Source of the DNA: Melampsora larici-populina 98AG31
Taxonomy: Eukaryota > Basidiomycota > Pucciniomycetes > Pucciniales > Melampsoraceae
Direction: 5' to 3'
DNA length: 64,000 nucleotides
Assembly (NCBI RefSeq): GCF_000204055.1
Contig: NW_006768774.1
Coordinates: 574,612 to 638,611, forward strand
Made by a program: the position numbers and the translations under genes. Position 1 is the first letter of the stretch. Every line of letters begins with the position of its first letter. The notes below the pieces were generated by a model, which was not told the DNA's origin, did no database searches, and worked only from the letters and a program-made list of their open reading frames with translations. Shown piece by piece: positions 52,983-62,842 of this stretch.

Positions 52983-54353
52983 ATTTTTGAGGGGTATCTG
53001 TGGTTGAATCTGTTGTATGTTAGGCTTTGATATTTATGAAAGAACTTAAGATAAAACACAAGGATTGATATTTTATGAATTGATATGAGTACTTGACTAG
53101 CGTTAGTTTGTCAGACTTGAGAGACCAAGAGACTGTGAGAGGAAGGATTTTCTTAGACCAACTTGCGGGGGAAAATTTCAGTCTCAGAGTCTTCCTCTCG
53201 GTATCAGCATATGCTAACGTCTGTTCTAATGTGTCCCTCATTCATGGAACTCAGCGCAAAGTCAAGTCTTTGTTTGCGCCACCAATCAATATCCAAAGTG
53301 TTTTTTTTATTTTCACAATTCCTACACTCTTGCAATGTACTCCGGGTCAGACAGAAGACCAAGCTCTTCAAAAGGTATACCAGAATTCGGAAAGAGTTTG
53401 ATGCATATTGAATAATGTACGCAACACGAGCTATGAAATGCAACCTGGACAGACAGGTGAAATAAGTAAAGCTCTATGTGAACTCAACAAGGTAGACTCG
53501 GCAGAAAAGATCACGCTCTTACCTGCGGTAGGGCAGGAAGAATGAAAGAGACTACGTAGAGAGAAGTGAGCTGTGTCCAGGCCAATAACAAGTAAGCAAT
53601 GCCTAGAAGGAAAAACTTACTCTGAGTTTAACATGTTCCTAACGGTGAGGAACAAAACTCAGAGCAAGAGAGAGACAAGGTATATAAGACTCAATCAGAC
53701 ACAAAAGAAAAATATTGAACTACACAACTGGATAACGTGAACTACAATATATTGAGAAACTTCTGTGCCAAAGGAGAACTATCACGGAGAACAGGAAACA
53801 ACACTGCACAAACATCCCAAAGGGGAGATGATTAAACATAAGCCATATTACTTCTTTGAGTGATAAGTTTCCTGCTGTCTTGAAGCGGACTGTTCTGTAC
53901 TGAGTCAATTCATCTTGAGGTGATTCAGTCTTCTACATTCTTGAAACCAAACCTTTCTCTTCCTTCACACCATATCTACACTTCTAACTTGTGATGTACT
54001 TGACCAATTCATCTCTTTTACCACAACAAATTCTTGACGTAGAACACTGACTTTCTCCAAAAGAAACTTTGAAAGCAACAAAAGCAGTGAATTCACAATG
54101 TTCTCTCTGCCTTAAAAGGCCAAACAGGTAATGGTTATGAAATACTGAATCCCCTTTAAGCTGCACACAATATTTCACAACTACTCCTTAAAACTATTCT
54201 TCCCCTTACGGAACAGAATTTACTTGTCAACCCAGTACCTTGATGAAAATTATGTTGTGGAGACAAAAACTTTCATCTAATCCTCCCCCCTCATAAGAAC
54301 ATTGGAAATTTGAATAATTCTTTTTGACAGATAGTTTCACCTCCTTTTGAATA
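52983..54353. other. No gene recognised
   Basis: AT-rich 1.4 kb without coding motifs. TATATAAG at about 53,680 could be a TATA box. At about 53,278-53,290 the minus strand reads TTGATTGGTGGCGCAAAC, superficially like a tRNA primer site, but no paired LTR was found. Confidence 0.3.
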
Positions 54354-56430
54354 ATGAATACCTCAACACCTCACATCATTAACACTTGGGACCCACCCCC
54401 GCCCAGAAAGCTAGATTGCTCATCTTGCAGCTGCCTGGTTCCTGGTCTACAAACTACATTCTGTGGTTACTGCATTGCCGCACGCGAAACCACCAACATG
54501 ACTCTGGTCCACTGTGACTCCTTTACAATTGGCTATCCGCAACTCACTGGATCACCTCCCATCTGCGGACCATGTTGTGCTAATAGGCCTTCAAGCTCTA
54601 CGGTTCAGCCCCCCTTTCCGAGGCGTAAAGCGGGTCATTCATTGCTTTTAGGATCAAGCCTTGCCTCTAAACGTCCTTGAACATCAGATACTTACATTGA
54701 GCTGCCGCAAATGAATCACCCATCATTGACTCAATCCCGCTTAGCAAGTATGTGTCCACCTGACACTCAAGCTACCAACTACACCTCTTTGACACAATCA
54801 CACTTAGAAACTATGTATCCACCTGACACTCAAGCAGCCAATCTTGCTGGCGAGTTAGAATCCTCTGATTGGGGACGCCGTCGCCAATTGAGCAGCTCAG
54901 AAGCCAAGAAGGTTGGTTCCAGCGGCACACGTGGAGGCGCTTGAGCAATTCCAGGCTGATTTTCCAGTCACAATGCTTGTACATTCAACGTCACCGGACA
55001 GCTCTTCATTGCAACAGCGCCTTTTAAACTTGCACATACACAAGGAGTCAAGACACACTACACCACGGTCAACCTTTTGGAACACAATTGGACATCAGGG
55101 TTTGCTAGGGAAGCCTGGGCAGATATCTCAACCTTTGCCCAGCGTATGATATTTTCCTCAGTAGATTTGTGCAATCAGTAAGATATTTTTCTCGTTCCAC
55201 TGGCCTTTTCCAACCAGTACATTTCATTGGGCATTGGCAAAGATCACATGTCGCATGACCAGGTTCAAGAACATGTCAATGTGATGGCCAACCGCAGGTC
55301 TCACCAGGGCCCAACACCAAAATATGTCATTACACCAATTTTCACCCCGGTAATATACTTGCAAACGGCTACACAACATGAAGTGGATGTTATAACTGCT
55401 TATACCATGGGCCTCACTTTGGAAAATTATCTTCTTGAAAAGCAGTACCTTGACGAAAAGCAAGAAATTCAAAAGGATTCTGGAAAAAAATACAAAACTG
55501 TCAGTGAAAGCTCAAGTATGTTCCACATCATCAGATTATTCCATCTCTCTGCTTTTCAATACTGATATCATTTCTATCAAGGTCTCTATGATGATGATGA
55601 TGAATTTGACCGAGTCCAAGATGCCCTATGGCTATCACTTGAAGACACTGGTGCACCTCCGTATGTACTCCGATCACACACATCCAGCTGTTTGAGTGCC
55701 ATGTCACACAATCCCAAGTCTACCTCATGGTGGTGCGACCCAACAAATGAGGCTCTGGCACTCTGGGGTTCCAAAACTGATCTAGTCGACAACAGAGCAG
55801 TTGAAGTACTGGTTGTCAACCAGCCTGTGGTACAAGACATATTGTTCCTTGCTGGGTTCTTTGGCTCTGGTATTTTTGGAGATCTTGAAGAGGTCAAAGA
55901 GCTGCAATGATTTGATTATTGACTCTGTTTCTGTTAAAATTGCGGCAGACTTACGCTCTGCTGGTCAGAAGATCCCTGACCTTTGTTTCTTGGGGGGAAT
56001 TGCAATTCCTATTTCAACTACCTGGGCAAATTCCACACGTGTTCCCCTTTGGAAGAACATGATTTTACTTGTGATGCACGTTTGGACTGTCACCAAAGAG
56101 TCAGAAATAAGTTTTGATGCTCCTGCGGACGGTGGCACAATGTTCAGGAGTCTTCAACAAGCGGGGATATCCATCAAGCCTTGGCAAGCAAGCTTCTTTG
56201 CAGACAAAGGCAACCCCTTGCCCTCAAGTGCATTGGAATCTTGGTGTGGAGGACAGGTGTATTTTGATGGATCTTTAATCAATGTGGTGGCGAGACAGCG
56301 CTTGAAAGGGGCCGCGCTGTTGCAATATCTGGAGGAGTTTCAGATGAATTTCCAGGCGTCAAAGCTTCTTGTAGCTGGGTACCCTGGGGTTCCCAAGCCA
56401 CTGGCTGCGCTTATCAAGACGTTTGAGGTC
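54354..56430 (+). pseudogene. Unrecognised spliced gene with Cys motif and UIM-like helix
   Basis: Several exon-like blocks in consistent orientation. Block 54354-54680 (MNTSTPHIINTW) has CSSCSC, FCGYC and ICGPCC, a Cys-pair arrangement that may bind zinc. Block around 54,930-55,150 reads LFIATAPFKLAHTQGVKTHY, EHNWTSGFAREAWADISTF. After an intron (about 55,170-55,210), SLGIGKDHMSHDQVQEHVNV continues to 55,510. Another intron precedes YDDDDEFDRVQDALWLSLED (55,590-55,650), which fits the ubiquitin-interacting-motif consensus (acidic run, hydrophobic, Ala, Ser). A later frame (55,900-56,430) runs IDSVSVKIAADLRSAGQKIP to LAALIKTFE and a GTCAGT donor. At least one frameshift (near 55,800-55,900) separates the last two parts. 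I do not recognise the family. Confidence 0.4.
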
Positions 56431-56600
56431 AGTCAATTTAAATTTTCACTACAGTTACATTATATAGATTTCAGTGCACTAGTCATTGTGTTCTTAGGTG
56501 GTCAGGCTCTTCATAGTTGTAAGGATACATATAGTATGGCTTTAGACATCCATTCTCCTCAATGCGCGTTGAGTGAGTTTGGGTAGGCTGAGTTTGTCTT

Positions 56601-56628
56601 GTTTTAACCAGAGTACTCTGGTTAAAAC
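56601..56628. repeat. Perfect 28-bp palindrome
   Basis: The half-site GTTTTAACCAGAGT is followed immediately by its exact reverse complement with no loop. It lies about 550 bp beyond the recombinase stop codon, near where the unrecognised gene sequence ends, and may mark the element's 3' terminus or recombination site. Confidence 0.9.
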
Positions 56629-57173
56629 CTCTTTGTGCTCTTACAAGCACACGTGTTACGTACATCCGACCCATGAGCGGTCTCTTTACTGAGTTAGTCA
56701 AGAGAGCGCGGGTTGGGGTAGTGAAGGCCCGGCCTGGGCCTGCTTGGTTTTCGAAAACCAACCCTGGTTTCCAACCACCAAGTTGGCCCCGGCGTGAGTT
56801 CTCCATCTCAGACCCCCCCACCCCCCTTGGTCTGTCAGTGCGCCTGGTGTGCCTGTCGTGTGTGTGTGCCTTGGTCTCCCGTTCTCAGGAGCGTGTTTGT
56901 GCATCCTGAGCCTACCAGGCACACCCCAACACGCACATCAGGCGCCTGGGCTCCTGGCGTCTTCTATCGCCTTCTGAACTCTCGCATCTACGTCGATCTC
57001 ATTCTGACGCCACTTACTTCTCTACTGAATTGGTCTGGAAATAAGGTTTCGATTCCTTGTTCACTGCTCTCACTTCTCACACGTGGTGTCTGGTCTCTCA
57101 AGTTATTGTCTCAATTCTCTCCTCCCCTTTTTCTTTTCTTTTCTTTTTTCCAATGTGTGAGTGCGACAAATGA

Positions 57174-58241
57174 TTAATAATCTGTTTTATTCTTCCAATC
57201 TGCATTGTGAATTGCTAATAGAAACTGTTCGGTATCTTCAACATCCTCCTGACTATATGCCTTCAAATACCGTAGGTATGTCAACGACAACCATCTACCC
57301 TGCTTGGCGATCTTCTCCATTAGTGTACCTAGATTGAAACGTAGCGAAGCACCACCAACCCAGAAAGAGTGGCCACTCCAGGTTCCAACGCTCGATTTCC
57401 CCCAAATTTTCTCCACAGCATTCACGAACCATGTCTTGGTCAACGGTCTAACTTCCCCTCGCTCTCGAGCTGTGAATAGGAAACTATCTGGGCTCTGATT
57501 TGGCTGTCTTGCCATCCAACGTTTAATTGCGGCCACCGGGTCGAGGACGTTCATTTGTTGCTGAAGGTGTATTTCTTGTATCTTGCCCGGTGCTGCCGTC
57601 TTGGCCTTCCGCAGCTGTAGCTTCACGAACAATGTTCCTTTCTTAGATCCAAACTCTACATGTCGTCTCAAGATCGCCCCGCTTTTGAAGGTTGTTTGCA
57701 AGAGTTCACCTAGCCGCACCATCCCCCAGAAGGCTACTAAGCCTACTGTTCCCGCCAACTGTTCCGTCTCTGTTCCTCTGTACGTCTCCTCTAATAATTT
57801 GAACAGTTGCCGTATCATGATGGGGTTTTTGATTGTTACTAATTCCTTTTCTTCTTCCCAACGTTTCGTAGCTGCCAGGAGGGTCTTTACAACGGCTGGG
57901 TGTGCTGTCGGTATTGCCGTGTGTCGGACAATGTTCCATGCACGTATACCGTCAAGATACTTCTTTACTGTCGTGGATCCGATGGGTTTCTTAGGTCCGT
58001 CTTCCCCTGATTCCCCTGCCCATGCTATGAAGTTGTATACGTCGGTATCTGAAATTGGTTCGTCTGCGTTGAAGCCAGCTGAAGTCTTATCTTTAAATTC
58101 TATAAACTTGCTCATTCCAGCGCTGTAACCTGCGAGTGTTGTTTTCGCCCAACTCCCTGATGCAGCATGACGTCCTGCTCTCGAGGCTCCCTGTGCTGCG
58201 TCTCTGAAGTGACTCGGTAGGTTTGTTGGTAGGTCTGCCAT
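57174..58241 (-). CDS. Tyrosine recombinase (355 aa), catalytic Arg replaced by Trp
   Basis: Starts ATG at 58241, one nucleotide pattern TAA-ATG after an upstream frame. The N-terminal core-binding domain reads GSWAKTTLAGYSAGMSKF. The catalytic domain shows Arg I in GMVRLGELLQT, HSFWVGG where the H-x-x-R motif needs Arg, and the nucleophile region KQGRWLSLTYLRYLKAYS. The Trp codon TGG is at 57360-57362; copy 5 has Arg (AGA) at this place, and a CGG-to-TGG CpG transition explains the change. The enzyme should join circular cDNA into the genome, but this version is probably inactive. The ORF is otherwise full length. Confidence 0.85.
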   Translation of the reverse strand: MADLPTNLPSHFRDAAQGASRAGRHAASGSWAKTTLAGYSAGMSKFIEFKDKTSAGFNADEPISDTDVYNFIAWAGESGEDGPKKPIGSTTVKKYLDGIRAWNIVRHTAIPTAHPAVVKTLLAATKRWEEEKELVTIKNPIMIRQLFKLLEETYRGTETEQLAGTVGLVAFWGMVRLGELLQTTFKSGAILRRHVEFGSKKGTLFVKLQLRKAKTAAPGKIQEIHLQQQMNVLDPVAAIKRWMARQPNQSPDSFLFTARERGEVRPLTKTWFVNAVEKIWGKSSVGTWSGHSFWVGGASLRFNLGTLMEKIAKQGRWLSLTYLRYLKAYSQEDVEDTEQFLLAIHNADWKNKTDY

Positions 58242-58304
58242 TTACGATTGTTCGATGTTACTGGTTTGGTCTGACTCAGTCGGCTGGTTTTCCAGGTGCT
58301 CTTT

Positions 58305-60047
58305 CTAACGTTCTTGGACGATGCGGTGTCGGAGGTCTTGCGGGATTTCAATTTCAACCATGTTTGATACGTGTTTGGAAGAATCAAAGCCCCGTGATAG
58401 TCTATCTGCGGCGTTATCCTCCGATGACACTCGGCGAACCTCGATACACGATTGATCCCTGATCAATAGGTCCTGTAGTTTTCTCCACTCCAAATTTACC
58501 TGGCGATCTCGCGATTTCCCGTTTCTGATGGCGTGTTCTGTCACGGTATTGTCAGTCAGCATCAGGAACCGCTCGCCCTGTACCTTTCTCAGTCTTCTCA
58601 GGATAATGTAGCCCAAACGTGCAGCTACTGTTTCCGCCCACGTGATCCCCCGGTTTTTGCCTTCCCCGGTCCATTCCCATCCCCGCCTCAACTTAAACTT
58701 TGACCACCTCTTTCCCAATATTATCCCAATTCCGTAAGACGTGGATGCGTCTCCTACCCATCCAACGTTTACTAAACTTGGCTTTGGGATGAGACGTCGA
58801 GGTATCGCTGAACTGAGGACTTCCAACCAAAAGAGTAAGTCTTCCCTCACGGGTTCTGGTATGTTGTGTGTTGCTGACTTGTGAACCCATTATGCTGTGG
58901 AGCGATAAATATCTACGCAGTAGCAGCTCATCTGCGGAAAGACCATCGATGTGTGGTTGAGTCTACCTGCCAGGCTTTGTACGTCTTTAAACTTGTGAGA
59001 TTTAGATTGTAAGAAATTCCTGATCTCCTCTATCCTGGCATCTATCTTTTCTTGTGGTAGTTGGACCGTTTTATCGTCACCATTCCAAATGAATCCAAGG
59101 TAATGTTGCTCGACATTGAAGTCATTCCTCTTCTCCACGTTCTCAACTACCCCCATTTCAGTACTTAATTTTGATATGTCTGTCAACGTAAACGGTGAAG
59201 GCTCATCTACCGCTTTCACAAACATTGTATCATCCACCCAGCGGAACACCGCCAGGAGTGGGAATCTAGCTAACATGATTGCCTTCCGAGTATCCGCGAC
59301 TTGGCCAAATACTCCGCAACCGGCAACCCCCCCGAACGTAATCCTAGTATCCAGGAGGACTTCGTCGTCGAATGTTAGTATCATCAGAAACCTCCACTGT
59401 CCTGGAGCCGTTGGCACCTGACGGTACGCCTTTGCCCAGTCGAAGATCGCCAACAGAACTCGACCTTTATATGACGTGAGGAACTCTGCTACTATTTTGA
59501 AATTGTCCCACGTTGTACTGAAGTCATCTTTATCGACTTCTGCATTCACTGATCTTATCCCTGGTTTGTTTCTAGGGAAGGACAAGTCGTTTATTGGACG
59601 AGTTGAGCCATTTCCGTTTACTACTGCTCCGATCAGACTGGTCCGGAAAAATCCTAGCTTCTCGAAGGCTTCCTCCTTAGAAAACGGCCCCGCCATTTGA
59701 CCAGCTTCCAGTTCGATCCTAAAATTCTCGAGGATCTTCTCCTTTGCTGCCAACGCCGATGGGTGGTTAGGAGGGCAAAAGTATCGCACCCCTGGTACAA
59801 AGGTGTTCCGTACACCTTGGTCAAAACCATCGCGTAGGCCTTTAAGGATCCTTGTATACTTTGATAGTAGACCACAACTCAGCAATTCTCTCTCCCACAC
59901 CTGCAAATTCATTTTGCATTTGACGTGCGATGGCCATTTTGGCGAACTTCTCAGCTGTTCTTTTGGACTCGAATTTGGGTCTATTGTGGATCTGTGGGCA
60001 TTGGCGAAAAGTTGGGTGTACATAGGTGATTCCTTTTGGTAAGTCAA
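58305..60047 (-). pseudogene. RT-RNase H of copy 3, split by one TAA
   Basis: RT from ATG at 60047: FDQGVRNTFVPG, INDLSFPRNKPGIRSVNAEV, DWAKAYRQVPT (box A), TFGGVAGCGVFGQVADT, FRWVDDTMFVK (catalytic box intact) and QHYLGFIWNG, ending IYRSTA then TAA at 58890-58892. The same frame continues as WVHKSATHNIPEP into RNase H: GWVGDASTSYGIGIILGKRW, ITWAETVAARLG, LTDNTVTEHAI and SSEDNAADRLSRG, which supply the Asp/Glu residues. It ends IVQER at TAG. Copy 2 has sense codons at the TAA position (WMSEW), so this is a single nonsense change. Without it the protein would be about 580 residues. Confidence 0.85.
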
Positions 60048-60172
60048 TCAATTCTCACATGTCTCACTCTCAGGGGTTTGGGCTACGTCTATGGACTGTA
60101 GCACATAAGGCGTGATTTCTTCCATAACTGAGGGAGGAACTTTGATTTCATTACATCAAGTTTTGGTAGGGC

Positions 60173-62556
60173 TTACTGTCTGTTGTTGCGACCTTTCCCC
60201 TTTGATCCCCTTGGGCTACGACTACGCAACGAGCTTCTCCTGCGGTACTTCGACCGATCATCTCTCCTGTAGTGTTCTCTTCCTCCGTTTCTGTCACACT
60301 CTCTGTAAGACTCCTTGTACCTTCCACAATCATCCTCCCAACGACGGTAATTCAACCTGCCTTCTCTCCCCATCATTGCGACTTGTCTTTGCTCAGTCGA
60401 CATGGTTCTCCATTGTGCCAAAGGAATCCAAGTGCCCTGTGTGGATGGTTGTGAGTAGGAGGGCGTTGTCGTCACTGCTTTCTGATACACCGTGTCGTAA
60501 GTGGTTTTCTTCGCGGTTGATGCGAGCGTAGATGATTTGGGGAGGCCGGACGATGGGTTCAAGTGGGCCAGGGGGCCTCCTCCTGCGTAAGGGTTTGTCC
60601 GATAGGCCCGTTCATGCTGGGTGTCGGCTTGGATCCTCGCTGCCTCAAAAATGGCAGTCTGGAGTTTGCTGAAATTGCGGATTCGATTGTCGATTGTTTC
60701 CAGCATCACTCCCAGTCGGATCCGTACACAGTAGCGAAGGGATACCATCCACCCGAAATCATCTCGTAAGCCTATCACCACGTTCTTGTGACCCGCAAAC
60801 CGTTCTGACAGTGTCTGCCAACCTGCCTCCTCCACATATTTGATGTACAGGCCTATACAGTCTATCCACTCCTCGAATTGCATTGTCAATTCATCGGGAG
60901 GAGGTTGGCCACCGTAAACTCGGAGGGAAGCACTGCCATCATCTATCTCCGACTCTGTTGGAGCCTTTCTCCTACTCCACTCCGTTTGGTCGTCCATCAG
61001 AAAGTACTTATCAAAAGCGGTAAGGGGAATGTATGATTTAAAAGTTTTAAGCCAATGCGTTAAAACCGGGGACAGTTGAGGTAGGCCTTTTTCCATCTCC
61101 TCTGTTGTATCTGCCACTAACAACCGTCCGTTCTCAACTACATCCCCGTTCCTTAGAACCATCCAGCCCTTCTTTGCCGCCATCAGCACTTTCACCTGCT
61201 CAGCCTCGTCAATATCCTCTTGAGTCAGTTGGGGGATTAGTTCCGATCTGTTGACGTAAGGTGTCTCTTCAAACCTCCGCTGGGTTGGGAGTTTGCAAGA
61301 CATCGTGATGGTCTGTGCTGGAGCGTAAACTGGTGCCGGTTGTGCCCGCAACGGCGCTTCGTGATGTTGGTAGAGGGGGGGTGCTAAACCTGTGGGTCCT
61401 AGAGGAGCCGAGGTGAACTTCGGAGCCGGCCTGGAGGTCTGAGTCGGGCCAGGTGCAATATGTGTCGAGTAGAGCGCATGGTTCTGGGTTCGAGCCGGGA
61501 GGGGGTTGAGGTGGGTAGGGCGTGGTTGTGCTACTACCTCCTGTCTGATCTGACCAGCTAATGGTACGGTCACACTGCTCTCGGTGTTTGATGACAGCTC
61601 CTCAGCTACCAGGGTGTACGGGCGTACGTTTGGGAGACCACTACCGCCTGCGGCCGGAATTCTTTCGCCGTTCTCACCTCTGGTGCTTTCGGCGGACTGG
61701 TTCTCGATGTATGCCTGCAGAGCCTTGGCTTCGGAGTAACGGCCATCAGCATGTAGCTGGTCTACCCTGTCGTTCAGGCTTTGGTTTGCCGCCGGGAAGA
61801 TTGTCTCTTGAGCTGAACAAACGTTAGGTAAGAGAGTTCACATTATCAGATATCTTTCTTCAAAACTTGGCATGATTTTGATCTTCGTCGCTGACTCCCC
61901 CTCTCTCCCATAGGGTTCTTGGAGTGTACTCCACCCCTTAAGGGTATCTTGGAGGCATTTTCTCGTCTACCCCCCCCCACATGGGGATCTTGGGTTTCTC
62001 AAAACAGGTTCCTGGGCCTCTGGCCCCCTGATCACGATGATTCTTTCTCCTTTGTCTTGGATCTCTTGGGTTCTAGTAGTGGGTGGAGAGAGAGAGAGGG
62101 GAAGAAAAGAAAGTGGGAGGTTGTTTTGAGAACAGAAAGCTTACCTGGCTCGGAGAACCGATCTGTGTATTGATCACCCTCCCTAGATGGAGTCGGGCTT
62201 GTTGGACTGAGGGCTCGTTCTTTCCCCTTATCGGCGGATGGGCGCCAGGAAACTCCGTCATCATTGTTGGAACCGATGAGGGGGCCTTGCAAGACCATCG
62301 CGGTGTCGTCCATTAACTCCTCTAGCTCGTTGTCTTCCAGAGGTACTCCGTCAAGCTCGTCCTCCCCTTGCAGGTTTGAAATTCAGGTTCATTGATGTCC
62401 GGAAATTGGGGGACCATTGGTGTTCCTTTGTGGCGTGGCTAGGGGAGGACCTGGAAGCTGTCCAAGAGCGACTGATCTTGATCGTGTCCAGGTTAATTGT
62501 GCAGCCCGTTGGGCGGCTTGTTTCATCGCTTGTTCTAATGCCGTTCCTGAAGTCAT
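60173..62556 (-). pseudogene. gag-like ORF of copy 3 (spliced, frameshift near N-terminus)
   Basis: First exon is readable from ATG 62556 (MTSGTALEQAMKQAAQ). The frame changes near 62,370-62,400, then gives an acidic part (GEDELDGVPLEDNELEELMD) down to a donor GTAAGC at 62,144. Main exon 61812-60173 joins in phase, begins ETIFPAANQSLNDRVDQLHA, and continues through VPLAGQIRQE. The conserved blocks are VYGGQPPPDELTMQFEEW and WMVSLRYCVRIRLGVML, with a basic Arg/Ser/Tyr C-terminus (KYRRRSSLRSRSPRGSKG). The most complete gag of the five copies. Structural, nucleic-acid-binding role inferred. Confidence 0.7.
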
Positions 62557-62611
62557 GTTTAATCTTTAAGAAATATATAACTTCAATGATTTTCTCAGCG
62601 CAAAGAATCGA

Positions 62612-62842
62612 GCTACCGTGTTTTGGTAGCGTGAGAGGTTAGTCGAGGTGATCTCTTGCAAGGGCTTGCTGACGGATGTATCGATCCGTCTGAGAGTGAC
62701 AATTCAGGTGGTGAAAAAGTGCCACGCTGTATTGCGCCAGAGTTTCTCAACATTCTGAGCAAGTGGCCTTTCACAGCCTGAACTTTCACGTCTCGTGCAA
62801 GCCCTGATCATGGACAATCAAACCACCTGTGTTATGGTGGTT
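62612..62842. repeat. Cluster of three hairpins upstream of copy 3 gag
   Basis: GCTACC-7-GGTAGC (62612-62630), GACGGAT-6-ATCCGTC (62671-62690) and AACCACC-8-GGTGGTT (62821-62842), all with perfect stems. They lie in the presumed 5' terminal region of the retroelement. Confidence 0.6.

Larger units (their letters stand above)
56585..62842 (-). mobile_element. DIRS/Ngaro-like retroelement copy 3, most complete
   Basis: Minus-strand element with gag (62556-60173), RT-RNase H (60047-58305) and tyrosine recombinase (58241-57174). Non-coding ends rich in hairpins flank the genes: a 28-bp perfect palindrome at 56601-56628, TTGGTTTT-CG-AAAACCAA at 56744-56761, and three 6-7 bp-stem hairpins at 62612-62842. 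RT plus RNase H plus tyrosine recombinase is the defining set of DIRS-order retroelements, which integrate by recombination, not DDE integrase. Precise ends are not defined. One stop in pol and one lost catalytic Arg suggest it is inactive. Confidence 0.8.

Noticed and set aside
53278..53295. Primer-binding-site-like TGGTGGCGCAAAC on the minus strand
   Set aside because: No pair of LTRs could be found around it, and the neighbouring gag belongs to a DIRS-like element, which does not use LTRs of that type.
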